The notes under the pieces are model-generated. The model did not search any database, was not told the DNA's origin, and saw only the letters and a program-made list of their open reading frames with translations. Below are positions 34,942 through 42,178 of a DNA stretch of 64,000 bases, piece after piece. The DNA lies in assembly GCA_020633495.1 (NCBI GenBank), contig JACKDR010000021.1, forward strand, positions 82,386 to 146,385, read 5' to 3'. Source of the DNA: Kofleriaceae bacterium (lineage in GTDB: Bacteria; Myxococcota_A; Polyangia; Haliangiales; Haliangiaceae). Both the position numbers and the translations under genes were made by a program. How positions within the stretch are numbered: position 1 is the stretch's first letter; each line of letters opens with the position of its first letter.

Positions 34942-35525
34942 GACGGCCCCTCGGGACGGGCCACCCGCAACCGGCGGCTGCGCACCGCCGGCGCGTCGGA
35001 GATGTCGCGGCCGTCGATGTGGACCACCCGCACCTCGTAGTTGGCCGACAGCCGGTAGTGACCGCCGATCGCGCGCCAGACGTGGGTCCGGTCCTCGAGC
35101 GACAGCGGCACCATCGTGACGTGGATGGCCTCGTTGTCGGGGCGCAGGCTGCCGACCAGCTCGGCGCCGGCGATGATCGCGTGATCGTAGAGGCTCTGGA
35201 TCGCGCGCCCGAGGATCAGGTGGTCCGACAGCGGCGCGCCGCTCCACGGCGTGACCAGGTAGCGCAGCAGCAGGCACGCCGGCGGACGCCGGGTGACGAT
35301 GCGTCCGGTCGCCGGATCGACGACGCGCTCGTTGGGCCGGTTGCGCGCGCTCGGATCCTCGATCGCCTCGTAGAGGGTGAGGGTCAGCAGCGGCGCCGGC
35401 GGCGGCACCGCGATCGGCGTCGACAGATCGTCGATCTGACAGACCGCGCCCACCGCGACGAGATCGTCGGCGAGCACGGCCTGCAGGGTCGCGGTCACGT
35501 CGCTGATCGCGTTGAAGTCGGCCAC
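34938..35525 (-). CDS. DUF4255 / Pvc16-like tail terminator, first gene of the eCIS operon
   Basis: The 195-residue protein opens ADFNAISDVTATLQAVLADD, the typical start of DUF4255, followed by PAPLLTLTLYEAIEDP with an RNRPNER tail, LLLRYLVTPWSGAPLSDHLI, LGRAIQSLYDH and VTMVPLSLEDRTHVWRAIGG, all recognisable pieces of the family. DUF4255 proteins cap the distal end of eCIS tubes. The GTG start at 35525 is fixed by the conserved N-terminus. No usual ribosome-binding site is present, and the predicted transcript start from the -24/-12 promoter lies only about 5 bases upstream, so translation may be leaderless or nearly so. Confidence 0.9.
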   Translation of the reverse strand: MADFNAISDVTATLQAVLADDLVAVGAVCQIDDLSTPIAVPPPAPLLTLTLYEAIEDPSARNRPNERVVDPATGRIVTRRPPACLLLRYLVTPWSGAPLSDHLILGRAIQSLYDHAIIAGAELVGSLRPDNEAIHVTMVPLSLEDRTHVWRAIGGHYRLSANYEVRVVHIDGRDISDAPAVRSRRLRVARPEGPS

Positions 35526-35540
35526 GCGGCGTCAGCCACG

Positions 35541-35556
35541 AGCAACCGACGTGCCG
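35541..35556 (-). promoter_or_regulatory. Sigma-54 (-24/-12) promoter of the eCIS operon
   Basis: Read on the minus strand the sequence is CGGCACGTCGGTTGCT. It matches the RpoN consensus TGGCACG-N4-TTGCW at 11 of 12 defined positions, including the essential GG (35555-35554) and GC (35543-35542) with exact spacing. The predicted start of transcription is near 35530, only about 5 bases before the GTG of the first eCIS gene. An activator with a GAFTGA loop is encoded 280 bases upstream, which makes the match far more believable than a chance hit. Confidence 0.7.
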
Positions 35557-35633
35557 GCGCGCCCGCGCCCGGCGCCCGTGTCAGACCGAGCACTTGCGCC
35601 AGCGTCGCCGCGCGCGCGCCCGGCAGCCACGAT

Positions 35634-35699
35634 CCACGTGGATCGATCCTGCCACCTGGACCGATCGCGCCACGTGGATCGTCGCTGCCACGTCGGCGC
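35634..35699. repeat. 18-bp tandem array, candidate activator binding sites (UAS)
   Basis: Four tandem units start at 35634, 35652, 35670 and 35688, exactly 18 bases apart: CCACGTGGATCG, CCACCTGGACCG, CCACGTGGATCG and a decayed CCACGTCGGCGC. Unit 1 sits in a perfect 16-bp palindrome, CGATCCACGTGGATCG (35630-35645). The array lies roughly 80-150 bases upstream of the -24/-12 promoter, where enhancer-binding activators usually bind. The 18-base period also gives short open frames in several directions, but these carry no other coding sign. Confidence 0.55.
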
Positions 35700-35770
35700 G
35701 ACGCCGAGCCCCCGGCGGGCGCGCCGGTGCGCCGCCGCTGCCGCGCGCGCGTCGCGTCGCCGGCGCGCGC

Positions 35771-35815
35771 CACGCCACGCCACGCCACGCCACGCCACGC
35801 CACGCCACGCCACGC
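35771..35815. repeat. (CACGC)9 simple-sequence tract
   Basis: Nine exact copies of CACGC occupy 45 bases, starting 22 bases beyond the stop of the activator gene (35837) and upstream of the 18-bp array. Pentanucleotide tracts of this length are prone to slipped-strand length change. It is not inside a believable gene. Any effect would be on distance or topology between the activator gene and the eCIS control region. Confidence 0.8.
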
Positions 35816-35836
35816 CGCGGGCCGGGCCGCCCCCGT

Positions 35837-36820
35837 TCAGTGTCGTGGCGCGGTCACGCCGTGCTTGCGCATCAGCTCGAAGAACGTGCGGCGCGGCTTG
35901 CCCACCGAGCGCGCCGCCTGCGCGATGTTGCCGGCGGCGGCGTCGAGCGCACCGACGATCGCCTCGCGCTCGAACTCCTGCACGACCGCGGCCTTGGCGT
36001 CGTCGAAGTTCACCACCGGCGCGGCCGTGGCGCGCCCGGCGCTCGCGCTGGCGCCGTGGCCGCTGCCGTGGCCAAACGGCAGATCGGCCGGCTCGACGGC
36101 GCGCCCGAGCTCGAGGCAGGTCAGGTAGCGCACGCAGTTCTCGAGCTCGCGGACGTTGCCGGGCCAGTCGTGCGCCGCCAGCGCGCCGCGCGCCGCGTCG
36201 CTGACGACGATCGGCGGCAGCTGGTACTCCGCGGCGTACCAGCCGCGGTAGGCCTCGAAGATCGCGTCGATGTCGGCGGGCCGCTCGCGCAGCGGAGGGA
36301 TCTCGATGGGCGCGACCCGGATGCGGAACAGCAGGTCCTCGCGGAAGGTCCCCGCCTGGGTGGCGGCGATCAGATCGGCGTTGCTGGCCGCGACGATGCG
36401 CACGTCGGCGGTGCGCACCCGGGTGTCGCCGAGCCGGCGGTACTCCCGCTCCTGCAGGAAGCGGAGCAGCTTGACCTGGTTGCGCAGCGACAGCGCGTCG
36501 ATCTCGTCGAAGAACAGCGTGCCGCCCTTGGCCTCCTCGACCAGCCCCGGCGCGCACGGGCGCGCGCCGGTGAACGCACCGGCGACGTGGCCGAACAGCT
36601 CGTTCTCGAGCAGCTCGCCCGGCATCGCGCCGCAGTTGAGCGCGACGAACGGCCGCGCCGCGCGCCGGCTCTCGGCGTGCACCGTGCGCGCGTACATCTC
36701 CTTGCCGACGCCGCTCGGCCCCAGGATCAGGATCTCGATGTCGCGCCGGGCCAGCCGGCCGATCCGCTCGAGGATCTCGCGATGCGCCTCACTCCGTCCA
36801 GTCCACGGCTTGTGCGGCAT
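35837..36820 (-). CDS. Sigma-54-dependent activator without sensor domain
   Basis: The 327-residue protein is almost all AAA+ plus a Fis-type DNA-binding domain. Walker A GPSGVGKE is at residues 34-41, the sigma-54 contact loop GAFTGA at 81-86 and Walker B TLFFDEID at about 101-108, followed by RLGDTRVRTADVRIVAASN and the WPGNVRELENCVRYL region. The C-terminal helix-turn-helix is AGNIAQAARSVGKPRRTFFE. There is no receiver, GAF or FHA domain before the ATPase, as in PspF or HrpR/S, so activity must be set by a partner protein or by expression level. ATG 36820 follows GGAGG. It lies upstream of the eCIS operon in the same direction and is the natural candidate to drive its -24/-12 promoter. Confidence 0.92.
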   Translation of the reverse strand: MPHKPWTGRSEAHREILERIGRLARRDIEILILGPSGVGKEMYARTVHAESRRAARPFVALNCGAMPGELLENELFGHVAGAFTGARPCAPGLVEEAKGGTLFFDEIDALSLRNQVKLLRFLQEREYRRLGDTRVRTADVRIVAASNADLIAATQAGTFREDLLFRIRVAPIEIPPLRERPADIDAIFEAYRGWYAAEYQLPPIVVSDAARGALAAHDWPGNVRELENCVRYLTCLELGRAVEPADLPFGHGSGHGASASAGRATAAPVVNFDDAKAAVVQEFEREAIVGALDAAAGNIAQAARSVGKPRRTFFELMRKHGVTAPRH

Positions 36821-37030
36821 GCCCCCCTCCGTGTAACGCGTCGCCGTCACGCGCACCGGCGAGTCTGCCCACATCAGCACGACGCTGACAATCACCCCAG
36901 CTGGTGGACGACGCGATCACACCGCGCAAAGTGTGGCAAGCCGCCGGCAGTCGAGCGCGCACACGTAAGCATCGACACGGGTCGAAGGTCTCACTCGGCG
37001 CGACCGGTAGCGCGCCCCACAGACCGGCGC

Positions 37031-37486
37031 CTACGCGCCGCGCAGCTCGAGGGGCTGGCCGTCGTCGACGAAGTCGAGCGACACCGAGTTCAGACAGTAG
37101 CGCTCGCCGGTCGGCGGCGGCCCGTCGTCGAACACGTGGCCGAGGTGGCCGTCGCAGCGGCGGCATCGGATCTCGGTGCGCATCATGCCGTGGCTGACGT
37201 CGCGGATGAACGCGACGTGATCCTTGTCGAACGGCTGGAAGAAGCTGGGCCAGCCGGTGCCGGAGTCGAACTTGGCGTCGGAGCGGAACAGCGGCAGGCC
37301 GCACAGCCGGCACACGTAGACGCCCGTCTTCTTGTTGTCGAGGAAGACGCCGCAGAACGGGCGCTCGGTGCCCTGGTGCAGGACCACGTGGCGCTCCTCG
37401 GGGGTCAGCGCCTCGGCCAGCCGCGCGATCGTGTCGTCGGCCAGCCGCGTGAGATCGTAGCCGGAGGCGGATCGGGTGGAGCTCAT
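37031..37486 (-). CDS. msrB: Peptide-methionine (R)-S-oxide reductase MsrB
   Basis: The 151-residue cytoplasmic enzyme reduces R-methionine sulfoxide in proteins. Visible hallmarks are two zinc CxxC pairs (YVCRLCG and IRCRRCDGHLGHVF), the substrate loop KFDSGTGWPSFFQP, and the catalytic cysteine in ERYCLNSVSLDF near the C-terminus. It starts at ATG 37486 rather than the upstream in-frame ATG at 37504, because the upstream residues are not family-like. It is divergent from a multiheme cytochrome gene and apparently not linked to the eCIS. Confidence 0.95.
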   Translation of the reverse strand: MSSTRSASGYDLTRLADDTIARLAEALTPEERHVVLHQGTERPFCGVFLDNKKTGVYVCRLCGLPLFRSDAKFDSGTGWPSFFQPFDKDHVAFIRDVSHGMMRTEIRCRRCDGHLGHVFDDGPPPTGERYCLNSVSLDFVDDGQPLELRGA

Positions 37487-37563
37487 GGGAGAGGCATACG
37501 CCACAAGGGTGCCCGTGGGTACGCTCCCGGTGCCGTGGCATCGGATCCCGACGGCGTGCCAAG

Positions 37564-38880
37564 ATGGTGGGGTTGGGGAACCGCACGCTCGTCTGTCGCC
37601 CGGCCGTGACCGGGGTCATCGCCGTGGCCGTCGCCGCCGTCGCCGCCGCCTGCGGCCACGACGCCGCCAGGCGCGATCCCCCGCCGACCCGGATCGTCCT
37701 GCCGCCGCTGCTGGCGGCGATGCCGGCGCCGACCGCGACGCCGATCGATCCCGGCTACGTCGGCCCCGAGGTGTGCGGCGAGTGCCACGAGGCCAAGCTG
37801 GCCAGCGCGCGCAAGACCAGCCACTTCCGCACCTCGCGGCCGGCGACCCCCGACGCGACCACCGCGCCGTTCGGCGGCGACGCCGAGGACGTGGTCGTGG
37901 CGTCGCCCGTCGATCCGCGGCTGCGGATCGTCCTGCTCGCCCAGGACGGCGGGCTGTGGCAGGTCGGCCTCGACGGCCGCAGCCAGGAGCGCGTCGCCCG
38001 CAAGGCCGACGTCGTGTTCGGCTCGGGCAAGCTGGGCCAGACGTTCCTGTACTGGGAGGGCCCGTTCCTCTACGAGCTGCCCGCGACCTACTTCGCGCCG
38101 CCGGTGGGCTGGCGGTTCTCGCCCGGCTACCACGAGGACCAGCTCGACTTCTCGCGGCCGGTGTTCGGCCAGTGCCTCGAGTGCCACGCGCTGTGGGCCC
38201 AGCCCGGCCGCCCCGATCTGGTCTACGAGCACTCCTACGTCGGCGAGGTCCGCTGGGGCGTGACCTGCGAGAAGTGCCACGGCCCCGGCCGCGACCACGT
38301 CGCGTGGCACCGCGCCCACCCCGACGACACCGAGCCGCACGCGATCGTCGCGCCCGACGACCTCAGCCGCGAGCGCCGCGACGACATCTGCATGCTGTGC
38401 CACTCCGACCACGGCGAGGAGCTGCAGCCCGCGTTCTCGTTCCGCCCCGGCAAGGTGCTGCGCGAGTTCTACAGCGGACCGCGCCCCGGCGCGCCGCCGC
38501 CGCCGCCGGACCCCGGCAACGGCATGGCCGCGATGCCCGACGTCCACTCCAACAACCAGATGGACCGGCTGCGGCAGTCGGCGTGCTACCGCGGCAGCGC
38601 CGAGCTCGGCTGCGTCAGCTGCCACGACCCGCACACCTACGAGCGCGGCGACGCGGCGACGTTCAACGAGCGCTGCATGGCCTGCCACGACGCCGCGACG
38701 CTGTCACCGACCCGGGACGCCGCCGCCGGCCGCGCCGCGGTCCGCCACGACGGCGCGGCGCCGTGCGTCGACTGCCACATGCCGCGCGCCAGGACCGAGA
38801 TCGCGCAGCGCCCCGGCGGCGAGGACGAGGCGCGCGCGATGATCCGCGATCACAAGATCGGGATCTACCCGGCGCCCTGA
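37564..38880 (+). CDS. Seven-heme c-type cytochrome lipoprotein
   Basis: The 438-residue exported protein has a signal (VTGVIAVAVAAVAAAC) with a Cys that fits a lipobox. Seven CXXCH motifs lie at about residues 71, 204, 235, 276, 350, 371 and 401. The first is isolated (VCGECHEAKLASARKTSHFR), and the C-terminal half is a chain of heme motifs with extra His residues (DPHTYERG, HMPRA) that could be distal ligands. The build resembles the periplasmic multiheme family around cytochrome c554/NapC-NrfB relatives and doubled-CXXCH proteins. The electron partner is not encoded here. It is divergent from msrB and overlaps the convergent glycosyltransferase gene by 16 bases. Confidence 0.85.
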   Translation: MVGLGNRTLVCRPAVTGVIAVAVAAVAAACGHDAARRDPPPTRIVLPPLLAAMPAPTATPIDPGYVGPEVCGECHEAKLASARKTSHFRTSRPATPDATTAPFGGDAEDVVVASPVDPRLRIVLLAQDGGLWQVGLDGRSQERVARKADVVFGSGKLGQTFLYWEGPFLYELPATYFAPPVGWRFSPGYHEDQLDFSRPVFGQCLECHALWAQPGRPDLVYEHSYVGEVRWGVTCEKCHGPGRDHVAWHRAHPDDTEPHAIVAPDDLSRERRDDICMLCHSDHGEELQPAFSFRPGKVLREFYSGPRPGAPPPPPDPGNGMAAMPDVHSNNQMDRLRQSACYRGSAELGCVSCHDPHTYERGDAATFNERCMACHDAATLSPTRDAAAGRAAVRHDGAAPCVDCHMPRARTEIAQRPGGEDEARAMIRDHKIGIYPAP

Positions 38881-40202
38881 GCCGCGTCGCCCGACGACGC
38901 CCTCGTCACCGGCGCGACCCGCGGCGGCCGCGCCACCGCGACCAGCGCGGTCGCGATCAGCGCCAGGCCGAGCACGCAGCCGGAGACCAGCATGTTGCCG
39001 TGGAAGAACAGGTTCGAGCCCAGGCCGAAGCCGCGCCACATCATCGCCAGGCCGACGACGACCAGCGCCGCTGGCAGGAAGCCCTGCTCGGGCCGGCGGT
39101 GCCGCCACACGCACGCCGCCGGGATCAGCGCGTACAGGTAGTAGTGGTTCCAGCTGATGCTCGGCACCACCAGCACCAGCACGACGCCCAGCGACCACAC
39201 GACGTCGTCGCGCGCGGCGTCGCGCGCGGCGTCCGCCGCCGCGCGGCGGCCCCGCCGCACCAGGTACGCGGCGAGGCCGAGGCCGCCGGCGAGCAGCACC
39301 AGCGACGCGATCCGGTACGCCGGCGCGACCGCGAACAGGCGCCACGTAAAGATCTCCTGCATCGGCCGCTCGAAGCGCAGCAGGAACGCCGCCAGCGACT
39401 GGTTGTTGAACGCCGGGAAGCTCTGCTGCGACAGCTCGAGCATCCGGCCGATCCAGGTCGCGGTCGCGCCCGGCCCGGCGCCGACGACGCCGACCACCAT
39501 CGCCGCCGCGATCGCGCCGCCGAAGCTCGCCGCCGCGCGCCACCGCCGGCGCAAGAGCAGCGGCACCACCAGCAGCCCCGGGCCGAGCTTGAGCAGGGTC
39601 GCGAACGCCAGGCACAGGCCGGCGCCGACCTGGCGGCCGCGGCCGTCGAGCACGATCGTCGCGACGATCGCCAGGAACACCAGCGGCGTGGTCTGGCCCA
39701 GCTCGGCCGCCGAGCGCATCGGCTCGAACTGATCGAGGAACAACAGGGTCAGCGCGCCGCCCCACGGCGACACCAGGCCCAGCGCGAACCGGCGATCGAG
39801 CAGCCACAGCGCGGCCAGCGCCGCCACCAGGTTGGCGATCAGCAGGATCCGCCCCAGCACGACGTAGCGGATCCCGACCAGCGGCCGCGCCGCCACCGCG
39901 ATCACCGGCGGCATGACGAACGGCCGGGCGTCGCTGCGGACGCCGAGATCGCGCGCCGCGATCCGGTGCGGCGGGCTGTCGAGCTGGTTGAACAGCCGCG
40001 GATCGTGGTCGTAGAGGTGGTCGGCCTGACCGCGCTCGAGCAGCACGCCGGCGACGACGATCGGCTCGAGGTCCGAGGCGTCGTAGCCCCAGTAGTCGAC
40101 GACGAAGGCGCGCACGAACAGCACGCTGGCCCCGACCAGGGCCAGCACCCCCGCCGCGAGGCGGAGCCGGCGCAGCGCGCGACCCACGACCCACGGTACC
40201 AT
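38865..40202 (-). CDS. GT87-type polyprenyl-phosphate-dependent glycosyltransferase (membrane)
   Basis: A 445-residue integral membrane protein with about ten hydrophobic segments. After the first segment come DYWGYDASDLEPIVVAG and the extracytoplasmic LYDHDPRLFNQL, and later MPPVIAVAARPL, LKLGPGLLVVPLLLRRRW, FPAFNNQSLAAFLLRF and SWNHYYLYALIP. These are the features of DUF2029/GT87 alpha-mannosyltransferases, which use lipid-linked sugar donors outside the membrane. Its ATG (40202) is only 8 bases from the GTG of a divergent gene of the same class. The sugar and acceptor are unknown. Confidence 0.82.
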   Translation of the reverse strand: MVPWVVGRALRRLRLAAGVLALVGASVLFVRAFVVDYWGYDASDLEPIVVAGVLLERGQADHLYDHDPRLFNQLDSPPHRIAARDLGVRSDARPFVMPPVIAVAARPLVGIRYVVLGRILLIANLVAALAALWLLDRRFALGLVSPWGGALTLLFLDQFEPMRSAAELGQTTPLVFLAIVATIVLDGRGRQVGAGLCLAFATLLKLGPGLLVVPLLLRRRWRAAASFGGAIAAAMVVGVVGAGPGATATWIGRMLELSQQSFPAFNNQSLAAFLLRFERPMQEIFTWRLFAVAPAYRIASLVLLAGGLGLAAYLVRRGRRAAADAARDAARDDVVWSLGVVLVLVVPSISWNHYYLYALIPAACVWRHRRPEQGFLPAALVVVGLAMMWRGFGLGSNLFFHGNMLVSGCVLGLALIATALVAVARPPRVAPVTRASSGDAAQGAG

Positions 40203-40210
40203 GGGCGCGC

Positions 40211-41449
40211 GTGCGCCCCCGGATCGTCCTGGCCGTGGCCATCGTCGTGCACCTCGGCCTCGGCGCCGCGCTCGCCACCGGCGGGCTGCGGCCCTTCTAT
40301 AACGACATCCGGAACCGCCCCGGCCCGGCCGCCGACTTCTTCGCCGTCTACCACGCCGGGCGCCAGGTCTGGACCGGGCGCTCGCCGTACGCCCGCGCCG
40401 AGCGCCCCGCGATCACGCCGTCGCACTTCGCGCCGTTCCGGTACCCGCCGGGGGTGGCGTGGACCCTGGGCGCCGCGGTCGCCAAGACCCGGCCGTGGAT
40501 CGCCTACGGCGCGTGGCTGGTGATCGTCGAGGGCCTGCTGGTGGTCGGCGTGATCCGGCTGCGCGAGCTGGTCGACGATCCGCGACGGCTGGCCTGGCTG
40601 CGCGCGGCGTGGCTGGCGTTCCCGCCGTTCTTCCTCGAGCTGTGGATGGGGCAGTTCACGTTCGTCGCCGCGATGCTGACGTTCTTCGCGGTGCTGGCGT
40701 GGCGGCGCGGCCGGGCCCGCCGCGGCGCCGTGGCGTGGGCGGCGGCGTGCGTGCTCAAGCTGTTCCCGCTGGCGCTGGTGCCGGCGCTGGCGCTGCGCCG
40801 CCGCGCCGGCGCGCTGGCGCTGATGACGATCGCGCTCGCCGCGGCGCTGGCGCCGCTGCTGGCCATCGACGGCGGCGTCCGCGGCTTCTTCGCCCTCAAC
40901 TTCGGCGCGCCCGAGGCCGCCGAGGTCCACGCCGGCAACTTCAGCCTCCTCGCGCTGCTCTACGAGGGCGTGACCTGGGTGACGGGCGCCGCGCCCGACG
41001 CCGCCGGCTGGGCCGTGGTCGCGCGGGTCGTGGCGTGGAGCCTGGCGGCGCTGGTCGCGGTCGCGATGTGGCGAGGACGGCGCGGCGACCTCGGCGTCGC
41101 CGCGGCGGCGGCGCTGTGGCTGCTGCCGCTGATGTCGAAGGACTCGTGGGAGCACCACGCGGTGGTGGCGCTGCCCGCGGTGGCGCTGATGGCGGCCGCG
41201 TTCGCGGCGCGGCCCCGGCACCTCGCGCTGACCGCGGCGGCGTGGGCGCTGGTGGCGCTGCCGTCGCTGCTGGTCGCGCTGCAGCGCACGCCCTCCACCT
41301 GGTACCCCGACGCGACCTGGTCACCCGGGGTCCGCGTCCTCTACCACGCGCCGCATCCGCTGGGCGCGCTGCTCGGCCTCGGGCTGTGCGTCGCCGCGAT
41401 GTGGCGCGGCGACGCCGCCGGCGCGCGCTACGACGCGCCGCCGCAGTGA
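40211..41449 (+). CDS. GT87-type membrane glycosyltransferase (divergent partner)
   Basis: A 412-residue integral membrane protein: an N-terminal segment (IVLAVAIVVHLGLGAALATGG), NRPGPAADFFAVYHAGRQVW with the catalytic acidic region, SHFAPFRYPPGVAWTLGAAV, FFLELWMGQFTFVAAMLTFF, LKLFPLALVPAL and KDSWEHHAVVALPAVALMAA. The same class as its divergent neighbour, but the two share little sequence beyond the class motifs. GTG 40211 is the only good start, leaving 8 bases between the two genes, so each promoter must lie inside the other gene. Its 3' end overlaps the next, convergent gene by 22 bases. Confidence 0.8.
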   Translation: MRPRIVLAVAIVVHLGLGAALATGGLRPFYNDIRNRPGPAADFFAVYHAGRQVWTGRSPYARAERPAITPSHFAPFRYPPGVAWTLGAAVAKTRPWIAYGAWLVIVEGLLVVGVIRLRELVDDPRRLAWLRAAWLAFPPFFLELWMGQFTFVAAMLTFFAVLAWRRGRARRGAVAWAAACVLKLFPLALVPALALRRRAGALALMTIALAAALAPLLAIDGGVRGFFALNFGAPEAAEVHAGNFSLLALLYEGVTWVTGAAPDAAGWAVVARVVAWSLAALVAVAMWRGRRGDLGVAAAAALWLLPLMSKDSWEHHAVVALPAVALMAAAFAARPRHLALTAAAWALVALPSLLVALQRTPSTWYPDATWSPGVRVLYHAPHPLGALLGLGLCVAAMWRGDAAGARYDAPPQ

Positions 41450-41949
41450 TTCGTGGTCGACCAGCCCTGCCAGGTGTTGTTGACCGCGTTGCCGTCGCCG
41501 ACCGTCTGGTTGGGGCACCAGTACGGGTGCTGGCCGAAGGTCGACCAGCCGCCCGGGCTCTGCTGGCCCCAGTAGTTCTTGAAGTTGGCGCCCCAGCCCG
41601 GGGTGATGAACCAGGTGTCGAGCGACGAGTTGCACCGGTTGCCCCAGCTGTACGACGTGCAGTAGCCGTAGTTGCCGTACCAGTTGAACTCGCTGGCGGT
41701 GAAGCCGCCCTGCCCCTTCCACGACCAGTTCCACGCGTTCGACTCGGCGCGCGCGCTCCACGACAGGCCGTACTGCACCGCGGAGGTGACGACGATCGAC
41801 TTGTCGATGCGCGGCTGGTTGATCTGGTCGGGCGCGGTCAGCGCCGCCGACGTGGTGCCGAGCTGCTCGTCGGGAGTGACTTCCTCGGACACGCAGGCGG
41901 CCGAGGCCAGCGCGGTCATCAGGGCGAGTGCGGTCAGGGTCCGGGTCAT
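41428..41949 (-). CDS. Trp/Asn/Gly-rich secreted lipoprotein, unknown
   Basis: The 173-residue lipoprotein has the signal MTRTLTALALMTALASAAC with Cys19 as lipid site. A short acidic linker with a TSAALTAP stretch follows, then a mature domain dense in aromatic residues and small polar residues: WSARAESNAWNWSWKGQGG, FNWYGNYGYC, TSYSWGNRCNSSLDTW, WFITPGWGANFKNYWGQQSP, ending NTWQGWSTTNHCGG. Several cysteines could form disulfides. Not a family I know; the aromatic-rich beta pattern would suit carbohydrate binding. RBS AGGAG lies before ATG 41949. It has an unusually rich, AT-leaning upstream region. Confidence 0.7.
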   Translation of the reverse strand: MTRTLTALALMTALASAACVSEEVTPDEQLGTTSAALTAPDQINQPRIDKSIVVTSAVQYGLSWSARAESNAWNWSWKGQGGFTASEFNWYGNYGYCTSYSWGNRCNSSLDTWFITPGWGANFKNYWGQQSPGGWSTFGQHPYWCPNQTVGDGNAVNNTWQGWSTTNHCGGAS

Positions 41950-42046
41950 CGAAGTTCTCCTGGGGCGTGAAGTGCTGGCGGAAAGAACTGTAAGGACCCT
42001 TATTCACAGGACATGCCATCTGGTAACCGGCGGATTTCCTAAGTGC

Positions 42047-42141
42047 TTGTGCTAATTGCACAATGGCCATTTGTTCAAGGCTTGAACGGATACTGACCAG
42101 CCGGTTTCATGAATTGAACAACTTTTGAACAAGCTTTGAAC
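42047..42141. promoter_or_regulatory. Cluster of operator-like repeats between divergent genes
   Basis: Three elements lie in the 229-base gap. A perfect inverted repeat TTGTGC-TAATT-GCACAA occupies 42047-42063, and GTTCAAG-G-CTTGAAC occupies 42073-42087. Three direct copies of TTGAAC start at 42114, 42125 and 42136, an exact 11-base period that puts them on one face of the helix. The region is visibly AT-richer than its surroundings. Which of the two divergent genes it serves is not clear. Confidence 0.55.
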
Positions 42142-42178
42142 AGCGGGTCAGCCGTGTGAGACGCTACCGTCGAGCGGG

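Noticed and set aside
7984..35525. Type VI secretion system
   Set aside because: No TssJLM membrane complex and no ClpV. gpD/gpV are separate, and DUF4255, LysM and a single-AAA+ ATPase are eCIS hallmarks.
35495..35830. Short repeat-containing open frames over the 18-bp and CACGC arrays
   Set aside because: Six-residue repeats arise in several frames simply from the 18-base period. None has a start with a ribosome-binding site or a family match.
7984..36820. Prophage
   Set aside because: No capsid, portal, terminase, integrase, lysis or replication genes. The set is sheath, tube, baseplate, ATPase and cap, as in eCIS.
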